A stretch of 64,000 nucleotides of DNA from Thiomicrorhabdus sp. Kp2 (GTDB lineage Bacteria; Pseudomonadota; Gammaproteobacteria; Thiomicrospirales; Thiomicrospiraceae): contig NZ_ARWI01000001.1 in NCBI RefSeq assembly GCF_000478585.1, forward strand, positions 2,480,001-2,544,000, written 5' to 3'. Of the stretch, positions 48,698-56,188 are shown piece by piece; the first letter of the stretch is position 1; every line of letters starts with the position of its first letter. A program made the translations under genes and the position numbers. Under the pieces are notes generated by a model. It had not been told where the DNA came from and did no database searches. It was given only the letters and a program-made list of their open reading frames with translations.

Positions 48698-50143
48698 ATG
48701 AATTTTGTTATTCCATCATTTGCACCAGCTATCCCAGAAATGGTGCTTTTAGGTCTCATTTCTTTTATTTTGGTAGCAGATACCTTTTGGTCAAAACGTT
48801 ACCAATTTGCAACGTACTATGCGACTCAAATCTCTTTAGTTGTCGTAGGGTATTTTATTCTTACAAGTTTTGCTACAACACAAGTTATTACTTTTGATGG
48901 TAGTTTTGTACGTGATAGCTTTGCTGATGTACTCAAACTATTCACCATTTTAGTGAGTTTAGGTATTTTCCTTTTCTCTCGAGAATACCTGTTACAGCAT
49001 AAATTCTTCACTGGAGAGTTCTTTATTTTAGGACTGTTTGGTGTTTTAGGTATGTTTGTAATGATCTCAGCTCATAACATGATTACCATGTTTATTGGTT
49101 TAGAGATTATGTCTTTAGCCATGTATGCCATGATTGCCCTTAGAAAAGATCACGGTCAAGGCCTAGAAGCAGCAATCAAATACTTTGTACTTGGTGCTTT
49201 AGCCACTGGTATGCTGTTATACGGGTTCTCAATGATTTATGGTGCAACGGGGTCAATTACATTCCCAGAAATGGCTAAAGTGATTGCCGAAGGTAATGTT
49301 GATAAAGTTGTACTATCATTTGGTGTGGTATTTGTAGTAATCGGTTTAGCCTTCAAGCTAGGGGCTGTGCCATTCCATATGTGGATGCCAGATGTCTATC
49401 AAGGCTCGCCTTCAGCTGTAACTTTATATTTAGGTACAGCACCTAAAATCGCTGGTTTTGCTATGCTTTATCGCTTACTTGAAGAAGCTTTACCAGGCCT
49501 GGTAGAAGACTGGCAGTCTCTGATTATCATGATATCTGTTCTATCAATGGTCGTAGGCTCACTAATTGCAATCGTTCAGGATAACTTAAAACGTATGCTT
49601 GCCTATTCAGGTATCGGTCATGTTGGTTTTATGTTGTTAGGTGTTATTGCAGCAACTCCAGAAGGTTATTCTGCAGCAATGTTCTATGTAATTGTTTATG
49701 CGATTACAGGTGTAGCTGGTTTCGGTATGATTGTCGCATTATCTAAGACTGGAAATGAATTTGATAAGATTTCTGATTTTATCGGTTTAAATGCACGTAA
49801 TCCGTGGTTAGCATTTATGATGTTGATTGTCCTATTCTCTATGGCTGGTATTCCTCCATTTATTGGATTCTGGGCAAAAATCATCGTTATAGAAGAAGTA
49901 ATCAAAGCAGGTTTTGTATGGATAGCAGTAGTCGGTGTTATCATGGCTGTAATCAGTGCCTTCTACTACTTGAAAGTGGTTAAAGCGATGTACTTTGACA
50001 AACCAGAAGATCAATCCAATATTGAAACAACCAGCTCAGGTTCAAATTGGGCCGTAAGTTTCTTTGCGCTTTCTTTATTAGTACTAGGTTTAGTACCGAG
50101 TTCTTTGATTGACTTGTGTTACAACAGTTTAAAAGTACTTTAA
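48698..50143 (+). CDS. nuoN: NADH-quinone oxidoreductase subunit N
   Basis: A 481-residue antiporter-like subunit that ends the complex I operon. GLEIMSLAMYAMIAL, MWMPDVYQGSPSAVTLYLGT and LAYSGIGHVGFM are present. A copy of the iterated palindrome encodes LPGLVE at 49492. A strong terminator follows the stop by about 18 nt. Confidence 0.96.
   Translation: MNFVIPSFAPAIPEMVLLGLISFILVADTFWSKRYQFATYYATQISLVVVGYFILTSFATTQVITFDGSFVRDSFADVLKLFTILVSLGIFLFSREYLLQHKFFTGEFFILGLFGVLGMFVMISAHNMITMFIGLEIMSLAMYAMIALRKDHGQGLEAAIKYFVLGALATGMLLYGFSMIYGATGSITFPEMAKVIAEGNVDKVVLSFGVVFVVIGLAFKLGAVPFHMWMPDVYQGSPSAVTLYLGTAPKIAGFAMLYRLLEEALPGLVEDWQSLIIMISVLSMVVGSLIAIVQDNLKRMLAYSGIGHVGFMLLGVIAATPEGYSAAMFYVIVYAITGVAGFGMIVALSKTGNEFDKISDFIGLNARNPWLAFMMLIVLFSMAGIPPFIGFWAKIIVIEEVIKAGFVWIAVVGVIMAVISAFYYLKVVKAMYFDKPEDQSNIETTSSGSNWAVSFFALSLLVLGLVPSSLIDLCYNSLKVL
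49492..49503. repeat. Iterated palindrome inside nuoN
   Basis: A perfect 12-mer encoding P-G-L in nuoN. The last copy on the left of the prophage. Confidence 0.9.
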
Positions 50144-50160
50144 AAGTAATTTAAATTAAC

Positions 50161-50184
50161 AAAAGCCCGTGAAGCGGGCTTTTT
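50161..50184 (+). terminator. Rho-independent terminator of the nuo operon
   Basis: AAGCCCG pairs with CGGGCTT around a short loop (50163-50181) and runs into five T. Readthrough would reach the DUF2818 gene, whose start lies 18 nt further on. Confidence 0.9.
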
Positions 50185-50202
50185 ACGTTTTAGGATAAAA
50201 TT

Positions 50203-50523
50203 ATGGATATGAATCAAGCTGTATGGTTATTGGTGGCAACAGCCATTGTACTGGCGAACATCCCGTTTATATTATCAAATAGACTTTTTATCTTTATAAA
50301 AGTGCCAGAAAAGTCTATTTGGATTAACTTAACGGAATGGTTCTCATACTTTATTGTTACAGGCTTTTTTGCCTATCAATTAGAGAACAAAAGTATGGGA
50401 CATGTTGCTGAGCAAACTTGGGAGTTTTATACAATCACACTCTTTATGTTTATGATTTTTGCTTTCCCTGGTTTTATATATCGTTATAACCTCAAGCAAT
50501 TTATAAAAAAGAATAATGCGTAA
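50203..50523 (+). CDS. DUF2818 family membrane protein
   Basis: A 106-residue protein with three predicted membrane helices (about 5-25, 40-58 and 75-95). It matches the DUF2818 pattern of small proteins encoded right after nuoN in many beta- and gammaproteobacteria (N-terminal NQAVWLLVATAIVLANIPFI). A role with complex I is suspected from this position only. Terminators on both sides isolate it from nuoN and the tRNA. Confidence 0.82.
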   Translation: MDMNQAVWLLVATAIVLANIPFILSNRLFIFIKVPEKSIWINLTEWFSYFIVTGFFAYQLENKSMGHVAEQTWEFYTITLFMFMIFAFPGFIYRYNLKQFIKKNNA

Positions 50524-50544
50524 TTTAGCTTTATTCATACTTAT

Positions 50545-50573
50545 AAAAGGGAGTTTTAAAAACTCCCTTTTTT
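50545..50573 (+). terminator. Rho-independent terminator after DUF2818 gene
   Basis: AAAAGGGAGTTTT (50545-50557) pairs with AAAACTCCCTTTT (50559-50571), followed by further T residues. Confidence 0.92.
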
Positions 50574-50644
50574 GTTTTTAACCGTGCCAAAGTAGTGCTA
50601 AAAAAGGATATTAGAAAAAACTTAAATAAACTTGCCATTTAGGG

Positions 50645-50672
50645 TTGTAATATTTCTGTAACTCCCTATAAT
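50645..50672 (+). promoter_or_regulatory. Promoter of tRNA-fMet
   Basis: -35 TTGTAA (50645-50650), a 16-bp spacer, then a perfect -10 TATAAT (50667-50672), followed by a GC-rich discriminator (ACGCCAC) typical of stable-RNA promoters. It lies 41 nt before the mature tRNA. Confidence 0.75.
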
Positions 50673-50712
50673 ACGCCACATCGAAACGGAAACGTTACGG
50701 TCTACAAATTGT

Positions 50713-50789
<77 letters not shown>

Positions 50790-50795
50790 CATTCT

Positions 50796-50844
50796 AAAGC
50801 CAGATTATTCAAACACTTACGAGTGAATGAAGTCTGGCTTTTTT
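50796..50844 (+). terminator. Rho-independent terminator after tRNA-fMet
   Basis: AAAGCCAGA (50796-50804) pairs with TCTGGCTTT (50833-50841). The loop itself folds (CACT-TACG-AGTG), and a T-run follows. It marks the likely end of host sequence before the prophage. Confidence 0.88.
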
Positions 50845-50904
50845 AATGTCTAAATTTTATTTATTTCTGACGATGATGGTTCCTTAATTCCTTTCTTGGT
50901 GTTC

Positions 50905-50955
50905 TATTGTGTAGCGCGCCATTTGGTTGGCTATTGTGCGACAGATGGTTTGCGA
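50905..50955. repeat. Imperfect direct repeats at the presumed prophage end
   Basis: CTATTGTG occurs at 50905-50912 and 50932-50939 (27-bp period), with partly similar sequence after each copy (GCG...CCATTTGGTTGG versus CG...AGATGGTTTGCG). Such repeats just inside a TG-starting terminus resemble transposase-binding sites of Mu-like phages. The other end lies outside the window. The rest of 50845-51014 shows nothing recognisable. Confidence 0.35.
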
Positions 50956-51014
50956 ATCTTTTTTAGGTCTTAAACACTCTTTAAACTGCATTTAAAACCT
51001 AATTTAATAGAAAG

Positions 51015-51809
51015 TTATCCACAGGCCTGTTTTAGTTTATTGGCTACATTATCATTCCATATTAACAATTCTGTTGCCTGGCTACCGCCTCCACCTCCAA
51101 CCGTATATTTAATGTCTTTTGTCTCCATGTGTAGACCTGCAAACAGCTCAATGATGTCTGGATGGGCGTTGATGCTGATTATGGCCATTCCTTTGCATTG
51201 GCGAACCATCTTATTCATGAGCTCGTAATGCTCCCAGGGAAATTCTGAGCTGTAGCCTTCGGTTTGCCAGTATGGTGGGTCTAAGTAGATGAGGGTGTGT
51301 TCTCGGTCGTACTTCTTGAATACTTTTTCCCATGATAAGTGCTCAATATGTGTCCTGGCTAATCTTAGGTGTGCCTGGCTCATATCCTCTTCAATTCGCA
51401 TTAGGTTAAGCCTTGGTGGTGAGGTGGTTGCGGTACCGAAGGTTCTTCCTGTGACTTTTCCTCCAAAAGATAGTTTTTGGAGGTAGTAGAAACGTGCTGC
51501 ACGTTGTATATCTGTTAAGGTTTCAGGCCTGGTCATGTTTTGCCATTCGTATATTTTTCGGCTACTTAAAGCCCATTTAAACTGTCTTAAAAACTCTTCT
51601 AAATGGTGTTGAATCACGCGGTACATATTGACCAGTTCACCATCGAAATCGTTGAGTACTTCGACTTTGCTTTCTTCTTTGGCAAAATAGAGTGCGCCTC
51701 CGCCAGCAAAGGCTTCGACATAGCATTTGTGTTCAGGGAATTTTGGTAGAATCCATTTTGATAGACGGCGTTTTCCGCCAATCCAAGGTATAACTGGGTG
51801 GTGTTTCAT
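51015..51809 (-). CDS. Phage DNA adenine methylase (D12 class)
   Basis: A 264-residue N6-adenine methyltransferase of the Dam/D12 class. The SAM-binding N-terminus is PWIGGKRRLSKWIL and YVEAFAGGGALYF; the catalytic DPPY motif is LIYLDPPYWQ. There is an AGGAG Shine-Dalgarno 6 nt before the ATG. As the last gene of the phage late region it occupies the position of DNA-modification genes that protect phage DNA from restriction. No partner endonuclease is present. The leader upstream is strongly structured. Confidence 0.9.
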   Translation of the reverse strand: MKHHPVIPWIGGKRRLSKWILPKFPEHKCYVEAFAGGGALYFAKEESKVEVLNDFDGELVNMYRVIQHHLEEFLRQFKWALSSRKIYEWQNMTRPETLTDIQRAARFYYLQKLSFGGKVTGRTFGTATTSPPRLNLMRIEEDMSQAHLRLARTHIEHLSWEKVFKKYDREHTLIYLDPPYWQTEGYSSEFPWEHYELMNKMVRQCKGMAIISINAHPDIIELFAGLHMETKDIKYTVGGGGGSQATELLIWNDNVANKLKQACG

Positions 51810-51837
51810 ATGGTGCTCCTAGTGCATGAATGATACA

Positions 51838-51935
51838 ATCCCCTGGCTTACGTAAGCTGGGGAGTCTTGGCTCACTCATGCTCTATGTAGCATGTGTGGG
51901 TGGCTCGTTGATTGTTGGTGCAATCGACGGGTCGC
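51838..51935 (-). promoter_or_regulatory. Structured leader upstream of the phage methylase
   Basis: Three or four short inverted repeats are packed into about 100 nt on the transcribed strand. These are CGAC/GTCG (51926-51935), GATTG/CAATC (51910-51925), CATGCT/AGCATG around a 6-nt loop (51877-51894), and a CCCC...GGGG hairpin containing the palindrome GCTTACGTAAGC (51840-51862). They end about 30 nt before the methylase start. In phage Mu, the mom modification gene is held off by a leader RNA structure opened by Com; a similar logic is possible here. No Com-like protein was found. Confidence 0.45.
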
Positions 51936-52034
51936 TCCTTTCCTTTCTGTTTATTATTTACAAACTCACCTTTCCTTTGGGTTTCAAGCCCATGATAAGT
52001 TTCAAACTATTTCTACGCTTTTGATATCTAGGTC

Positions 52035-52100
52035 TTAAAGAACGTTCCCTGGGCAGCCTATTAAAATGAGTACCAATACAATCACAACAATGTTTTTCAT
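52035..52100 (-). CDS. Tiny lipoprotein (21 aa)
   Basis: A 21-codon frame, ATG at 52100 with AAGGAG at ideal spacing. The product MKNIVVIVLVLILIGCPGNVL is a minimal signal peptide with a lipobox (L-I-G-C), leaving only six residues after processing (C-P-G-N-V-L). The strong Shine-Dalgarno and perfect lipobox make it more than a chance frame. It lies upstream of the methylase leader on the same strand. It could be an entericidin-like or lysis-related peptide, or a leader peptide; function unknown. Confidence 0.55.
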   Translation of the reverse strand: MKNIVVIVLVLILIGCPGNVL

Positions 52101-52147
52101 GACAATCTCCTTTTTATTTGTCATATCTATACCGCTGCATCAAGCAT

Positions 52148-52173
52148 AAAAAAAACCATTCAGGTCTGATGCA
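52148..52173 (-). terminator. Weak minus-strand terminator candidate
   Basis: On the minus strand an imperfect stem (GCATCAG/CTGAATGG region, 52156-52173) precedes eight T residues (52155-52148). It could end the tail-gene transcript before the lipoprotein and methylase genes. Pairing is imperfect, so confidence is low. Confidence 0.3.
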
Positions 52174-52194
52174 AGTTTGTTTAAATAGTTACAA

Positions 52195-52208
52195 CACGGT
52201 TAACCGTG
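52195..52208. promoter_or_regulatory. 14-bp palindromic operator candidate
   Basis: CACGGTTAACCGTG is a perfect palindrome 60 nt upstream of the plus-strand hypothetical gene; a related half-site TTAACGGTT follows near 52222. It fits an operator controlling the opposite-strand cassette, for example by a phage repressor. Confidence 0.4.
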
Positions 52209-52267
52209 CTTTAAAGACAGATTAACGGTTTATTAAAAAGTTTGAATTTCAAAGGTTTGAGAAGATT

Positions 52268-52669
52268 ATGTATAGATTAGAAGATGATGTTTTAACAATA
52301 GAAATGGCTATTAGAGGACATGTAACAGATTTAAGAGAGCATGTTAAACAATCTATTTCCAATAGCATGGGTGATTTTATGCTTTATTGTGAACGCTTGG
52401 CGGATGACGGTATGGTAAATAAAACAGTTTCTATGGATGGTGCCGATATCTATGAATTAAATCTTGATGAAGACAGCATGGTAGGATCAATGGAGTTTAA
52501 CTTTATTGTGGATTACTGGTCACCTTGTAAGGACATGAGAAGCATCGATTATGAATCTGCCGAGCGCAGTTTTGAATTTACCATCGATTTGACAAACAAT
52601 ACGATTCGATTTGAACCTATTAAGCTGCCACCAGCATGGCATCCAGATATTGCCATGGAAGATTATTAA
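52268..52669 (+). CDS. Hypothetical acidic protein, opposite-strand phage cassette
   Basis: A 133-residue acidic protein of unknown family, without signal or membrane segment. Alternating strands in the second half (MEFNFIVDYWSP, RSFEFTIDLTNNTIRFEP) suggest a compact beta-rich fold. It is encoded against the direction of all surrounding tail genes with its own upstream palindrome, as morons are, and is more AT-rich than the tail genes. The next gene follows after 11 nt with an AAGGAG site. Confidence 0.6.
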   Translation: MYRLEDDVLTIEMAIRGHVTDLREHVKQSISNSMGDFMLYCERLADDGMVNKTVSMDGADIYELNLDEDSMVGSMEFNFIVDYWSPCKDMRSIDYESAERSFEFTIDLTNNTIRFEPIKLPPAWHPDIAMEDY

Positions 52670-52680
52670 GGAGCCTGACC

Positions 52681-52866
52681 ATGAGAGAAAGTGATGGTTA
52701 TATTTGCCCAAAATGTAAAAATAAATTGTCCTGGATAAGCAGTCCAATTTGTCCAAATGATACTTTATTACTCTGTGAAGAATGTGGCTTTGAAGAGTGC
52801 AAAGCTGAGATGGAATTAAACCTTAAACCGATTCCTGAAGAAGACGATTTTTCGCCAGGCATGTAA
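52681..52866 (+). CDS. Small zinc-ribbon protein, opposite-strand phage cassette
   Basis: A 61-residue protein with four cysteine pairs or singles: CPKC (N-terminal), C in SPICP, and CEEC plus C in FEECK. The CxxC...CxxC pair fits a zinc ribbon. The ATG at 52681 has AAGGAG nine nt upstream and is preferred over an earlier in-frame start. It may bind nucleic acid or regulate transcription. Its 3' end overlaps the convergent DUF1353 gene by 51 nt. Confidence 0.6.
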   Translation: MRESDGYICPKCKNKLSWISSPICPNDTLLLCEECGFEECKAEMELNLKPIPEEDDFSPGM

Positions 52867-53232
52867 ACTTAACTTTTTAGCTATACCGTACCCTCGCACA
52901 GCATAATACATAGCGTTGACTCGCCAGGGTTCTACGTTTAGAGCTATCAGACAGGTTTTGAAATGTTGATCGCAGGTTTTGCGGTCTAAGCCTTTTTGTA
53001 GATAGTAGTCGTGAACGAGTGTGGCTTTTAGGTAGCGGCCAATGGGTGGGAATATTGGCCAGAATATGCGTGGTACGGTTGCACCATCTGAAATGAAGCC
53101 TGCTGGTACGTGATGACCAGCACACTCTATGTTGTTTAAGAGTTGGTATTTTGGGCGTTGTAACCAATTATTTGGTAACAACACCTCAACTAAAATACCA
53201 CTGTTTATTAATGTTTGATTAGAAGAAGGCAC
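52816..53232 (-). CDS. DUF1353 phage protein
   Basis: A 138-residue protein with the DUF1353 pattern: VPAGFISDGATVPRIFW, then GRYLKATLVHDYYLQ and YYAVRGYG near the end. Such proteins are common in tail or lysis regions of phages; their role is not settled, though a conserved HD pair suggests an enzymatic or metal site. It overlaps the fibre-assembly gene by 14 nt, and its 3' end lies under the plus-strand zinc-ribbon gene. Confidence 0.8.
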   Translation of the reverse strand: MPSSNQTLINSGILVEVLLPNNWLQRPKYQLLNNIECAGHHVPAGFISDGATVPRIFWPIFPPIGRYLKATLVHDYYLQKGLDRKTCDQHFKTCLIALNVEPWRVNAMYYAVRGYGIAKKLSLHAWRKIVFFRNRFKV

Positions 53233-53722
53233 TGCGCTTAGTCCAAAACCATGCAGAGAATGGCAAGATAGTAGCTGGGGTTAATGGCAATTTAACCGTG
53301 GGGCTAATTTCTAGATTTGCACTTAACGCATCGTAATCAGCCTGCGTCATAGCACCCGTTGCTACCAAATCTTTAGCCGCATCAAATCCGTTTTTAATCT
53401 GCATTAGCCCATTGGCCACCTCGTTCGTGAAGGGTACCGTAATTCCCGTATCTGCATAAAGCTCGCCTGTTTGTTTGGCTAAGCGGTTATCTAAAATTGC
53501 TTGTTCTTCTGCAGATAGTGGTGGCAGATCCACCCAAAGAGGACGACCATCTACGTCAGCACCTAGTTTTTTGCCTTCTGGAGGTTGTTTTCGCCAATAT
53601 GTGGCCTTTTCTAATTCCGTCAATTCAATGGCATCTGCTGGCCATGTGCCTACTGCTTTATAATCTGCTTGCATGGTTGAGGGGTAAAACCCGCCTGTTG
53701 TAGCGCTGAAAAATATTTTCAT
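53219..53722 (-). CDS. Tail fibre assembly-like protein
   Basis: A 167-residue protein with the N-terminal FFSATTGGFYP and later DGRPLWVDLPPLSAEE typical of phage fibre-assembly/tail-tip proteins. It sits directly downstream of the tail-fibre gene, as Mu U or P2 G do. The C-terminal half is helical. Assembly chaperones guide fibre trimerisation. Confidence 0.75.
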   Translation of the reverse strand: MKIFFSATTGGFYPSTMQADYKAVGTWPADAIELTELEKATYWRKQPPEGKKLGADVDGRPLWVDLPPLSAEEQAILDNRLAKQTGELYADTGITVPFTNEVANGLMQIKNGFDAAKDLVATGAMTQADYDALSANLEISPTVKLPLTPATILPFSAWFWTKRSAFF

Positions 53723-53735
53723 TTTTTAAATCCTT

Positions 53736-54656
53736 TTAATATCCGAATGCGATAACGTAGCCGTTTATAGCCACTGCCCCAGTGGAGTTACGCAAGGAAA
53801 CATTCGCTGTTGTCGGCGCGCTCTCTATGGAAAGGTACGGGCTTGCACCGGCATTAAACATAAGGCCGGAAACATTAATGCAAGCAGTGGGGAACGATAT
53901 TGGGTAAGTCCATACCTGTACGGCTGATGATGTAAAGGGGATAAATGACCACTGTATAATAAACCCGCCTAACCATGATGGAAATACAATATATCCTGGA
54001 AGTGCTTTTTGTATTAAAAATCCGAATCTCATTTTCTTAGGTGTTACTGCTACGGTATCATCTATACCAGCATCGGTTTGCGCTTGGGTGGCTATTTTCA
54101 GCATACCAATTACGGATTCGGTCGCCTGTTTTACCCATGCTTTGAGTTTTTTAGGCGTGACAAATTTAGTGTCGTCCGTGCCAGTATTGGTTTCTGTTTG
54201 TGTAGCCACTTTTGAAACACCGCTAACCGTCTCACTCGCTGGCGGGTTTGCGAAGTTTGTATCGCCAAAAGTCACGGTATTGGCATCGAGCGTGCCTAAT
54301 ACTACATCCAGCGCCATATTGAGTGATGACGCGGCGGCTTTTTGCATGATGTCTGCTGGTGCGGAATAGACGGCGAACAGCGTGCCTGAGTCGGTGAAAA
54401 TCCCGAACTCTGAAAAGCTGTATTCTGCATTGGTTTCGTCGCGCACGGTGACGTGGATAGTGTCATCCGCCACGGCTAATCCGCTGATGGTGGTTAGGCG
54501 TTTAAATTCGGCTTGCAAAGCGGTTTGGGTTGGATTACTTGCGGCAATGCCTGTACCCAGCGCGACCTCGGTTAATGTGACAGGGCCTGTACCTGTGTTA
54601 TCGGCATTGATAACTTCGGCACGGCCTGCGTCTGTGATTATTAAACTAATAGACAT
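53736..54656 (-). CDS. Phage tail fibre protein (P2 H-like)
   Basis: A 306-residue fibre. The N-terminal part (about 1-130) matches the baseplate-attachment domain of P2-like fibres (LIITDAGRAEVINADNTG, FSEFGIFTDSGTLFAVYS). Two ~32-residue repeats follow, each ending TPKKL or TPKKM (SGVSKVATQTETNTGTDD and IGMLKIATQAQTDAGIDD). The ~100-residue C-terminal knob probably holds receptor binding. It is short for a fibre, implying a compact particle or a narrow host range. Confidence 0.88.
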   Translation of the reverse strand: MSISLIITDAGRAEVINADNTGTGPVTLTEVALGTGIAASNPTQTALQAEFKRLTTISGLAVADDTIHVTVRDETNAEYSFSEFGIFTDSGTLFAVYSAPADIMQKAAASSLNMALDVVLGTLDANTVTFGDTNFANPPASETVSGVSKVATQTETNTGTDDTKFVTPKKLKAWVKQATESVIGMLKIATQAQTDAGIDDTVAVTPKKMRFGFLIQKALPGYIVFPSWLGGFIIQWSFIPFTSSAVQVWTYPISFPTACINVSGLMFNAGASPYLSIESAPTTANVSLRNSTGAVAINGYVIAFGY

Positions 54657-54657
54657 G

Positions 54658-55281
54658 TTAAATTGCCTCTGTTGCGGTTAATCGTAAATGGTTCATTGGG
54701 CGTGCATAGCCGTCTAAGCCTAGGCCGCCTGTATAGGGTGCTTCTACTGCCTGTAGGCGGCGGTGTGTCATGGTTCTTAAAATGCTTTGAAAGCCGATGC
54801 CACCTAATGCAGTAATACCAAGCACAAAGGTAAAATGCGAGCGCACTGGTTTTGTTTGAGTAATAGCGTCTATTACGTCTTGCTGGTATTCTGCCGTAGT
54901 GGGTGCACCGCTACCTAATGTGAGCACGACTTCAAAGGTGTGCGGTGTGCCTTTTGGTTGGGTTTGCCACCACTCTTTGAGTGACAAGCCACCGCCAAAA
55001 CTGGCTACTACATCGCGGACGGATTGGGATGTGCCTTTTTTGCGTTGTATGGCTACGGCTTGTTTGATGCGTGCACGTTTGACCTCTTCAGGCCAGTAGC
55101 TTTTCCAAGCATCTAATGAAAACGACCAGGCCAGCCATGGCAATAACTCTTGTGGACAGGTATCAGGGTTCCATAGATCACGAATGCCAATGGGTACGTC
55201 TTCAAGGCGTGCGGTGGTTTGCTCGATGGCACGTTCTTGCTCGGTGGCATTGGGTGGCAATAGCGTTGTTTTATCACTCAT
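54658..55281 (-). CDS. Baseplate protein I (P2 gpI-like)
   Basis: A 207-residue P2 gpI family tail protein (LLPPNATEQERAIEQTTARL, IRDLWNPDTCPQELLPWLAWSFSLD). It belongs to the baseplate wedge. The ATG at 55281 overlaps the end of gene J by 8 nt and is preferred over an upstream in-frame start. J-I-fibre is the standard P2 order. Confidence 0.92.
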   Translation of the reverse strand: MSDKTTLLPPNATEQERAIEQTTARLEDVPIGIRDLWNPDTCPQELLPWLAWSFSLDAWKSYWPEEVKRARIKQAVAIQRKKGTSQSVRDVVASFGGGLSLKEWWQTQPKGTPHTFEVVLTLGSGAPTTAEYQQDVIDAITQTKPVRSHFTFVLGITALGGIGFQSILRTMTHRRLQAVEAPYTGGLGLDGYARPMNHLRLTATEAI

Positions 55282-56173
55282 CAAGACCACCATCGGTTAA
55301 GGTGATTGCTGTGCAGTAGGTTGCGCTTTGACGATCTACCACAATATTGGCGACTGGCTGAACCAGCTCTACACGTTGCACGCCTGGTTGATGCAGTGCG
55401 GCATAGATACCAGACAAGGTGACATCTAAGCCAATACGGTGTTGATTAGCTGTGTAAGTTTCAGCTGCCGTTTGTGCTTGTGCCATCACTTGTTCTGATC
55501 CAGGGCCAGCATAAAAATAGAGCGTGGCTTCAATGGTGTAAGGCACAATAGTGGCACTTTGCACGGTGACGGCATCGGTTAATGGGCGTACATCGTCTGC
55601 GGAAAGCACAGCATCAACGGCATCGAGCAAGGTTTGATTGGCTGTGCCATCGCTGGTGCGAGATAATACCGTTACTAACACTTCGCCAGGTGCAGGACTG
55701 GTTGCACTTGTGTCTAATACATCAGCATCCGCGGACAAAGCATGAAAAACATAAGCTCCTTCAGGGCCAGCGGTTGAGTAACCTTCTAGTGAGAGTTGGA
55801 TGCGGTACCTAAAGTCATTATCGGCTTCATAGGTTGGAAGTATTGGTGGGGTTGCGGTCTCATCGCCTGCATCAATTACCAAGCGATTAACACCAAATAG
55901 AGCACCTAAGTTATCTAAATCAGAGTCACTGGAATAGGCCAACATAACTGCTTTTGATGCTTCGTTTACTCTTTGGCGAATAAGCAGTTCACGATAGGCA
56001 GCCACTTCAAGTACTTTGTAGACAGGGTCAGATTCCACCAATGCAGTAAATGTGCTTGAGCGTTGCTGAATATCATCCAGCATCTCAGCAAAAATCTGTT
56101 CAAAAGATAGCGATTCCACCACGCTTGGTGCTGGTAGCTTAGATAAGTCAACCGCTGTGAATTCACCAGCCAT
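55274..56173 (-). CDS. Baseplate assembly protein J (P2 gpJ-like)
   Basis: A 299-residue gpJ family protein (LSFEQIFAEMLDDIQQR; YSSDSDLDNLGALFGVNRL; GPEGAYVFHALS). It forms the baseplate edge with W and I. It lies between W and I with short spacing. Confidence 0.93.
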   Translation of the reverse strand: MAGEFTAVDLSKLPAPSVVESLSFEQIFAEMLDDIQQRSSTFTALVESDPVYKVLEVAAYRELLIRQRVNEASKAVMLAYSSDSDLDNLGALFGVNRLVIDAGDETATPPILPTYEADNDFRYRIQLSLEGYSTAGPEGAYVFHALSADADVLDTSATSPAPGEVLVTVLSRTSDGTANQTLLDAVDAVLSADDVRPLTDAVTVQSATIVPYTIEATLYFYAGPGSEQVMAQAQTAAETYTANQHRIGLDVTLSGIYAALHQPGVQRVELVQPVANIVVDRQSATYCTAITLTDGGLDE

Positions 56174-56188
56174 CTGAAAACCTCAAAA

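Noticed and set aside
51830-52024. A plus-strand 64-codon frame starting MIQSPGLRK
   Set aside because: It lies over the hairpin-rich leader, has no Shine-Dalgarno and looks like a translation of structured DNA.
51870-52095. Cys-containing minus-strand frames (HCCDC...; RPVDCTNNQRATHTC) that could be a Com-type zinc finger
   Set aside because: Neither frame has a start codon and neither gives a plausible complete CxxC-CxxC protein; the lipoprotein frame with AAGGAG fits better.
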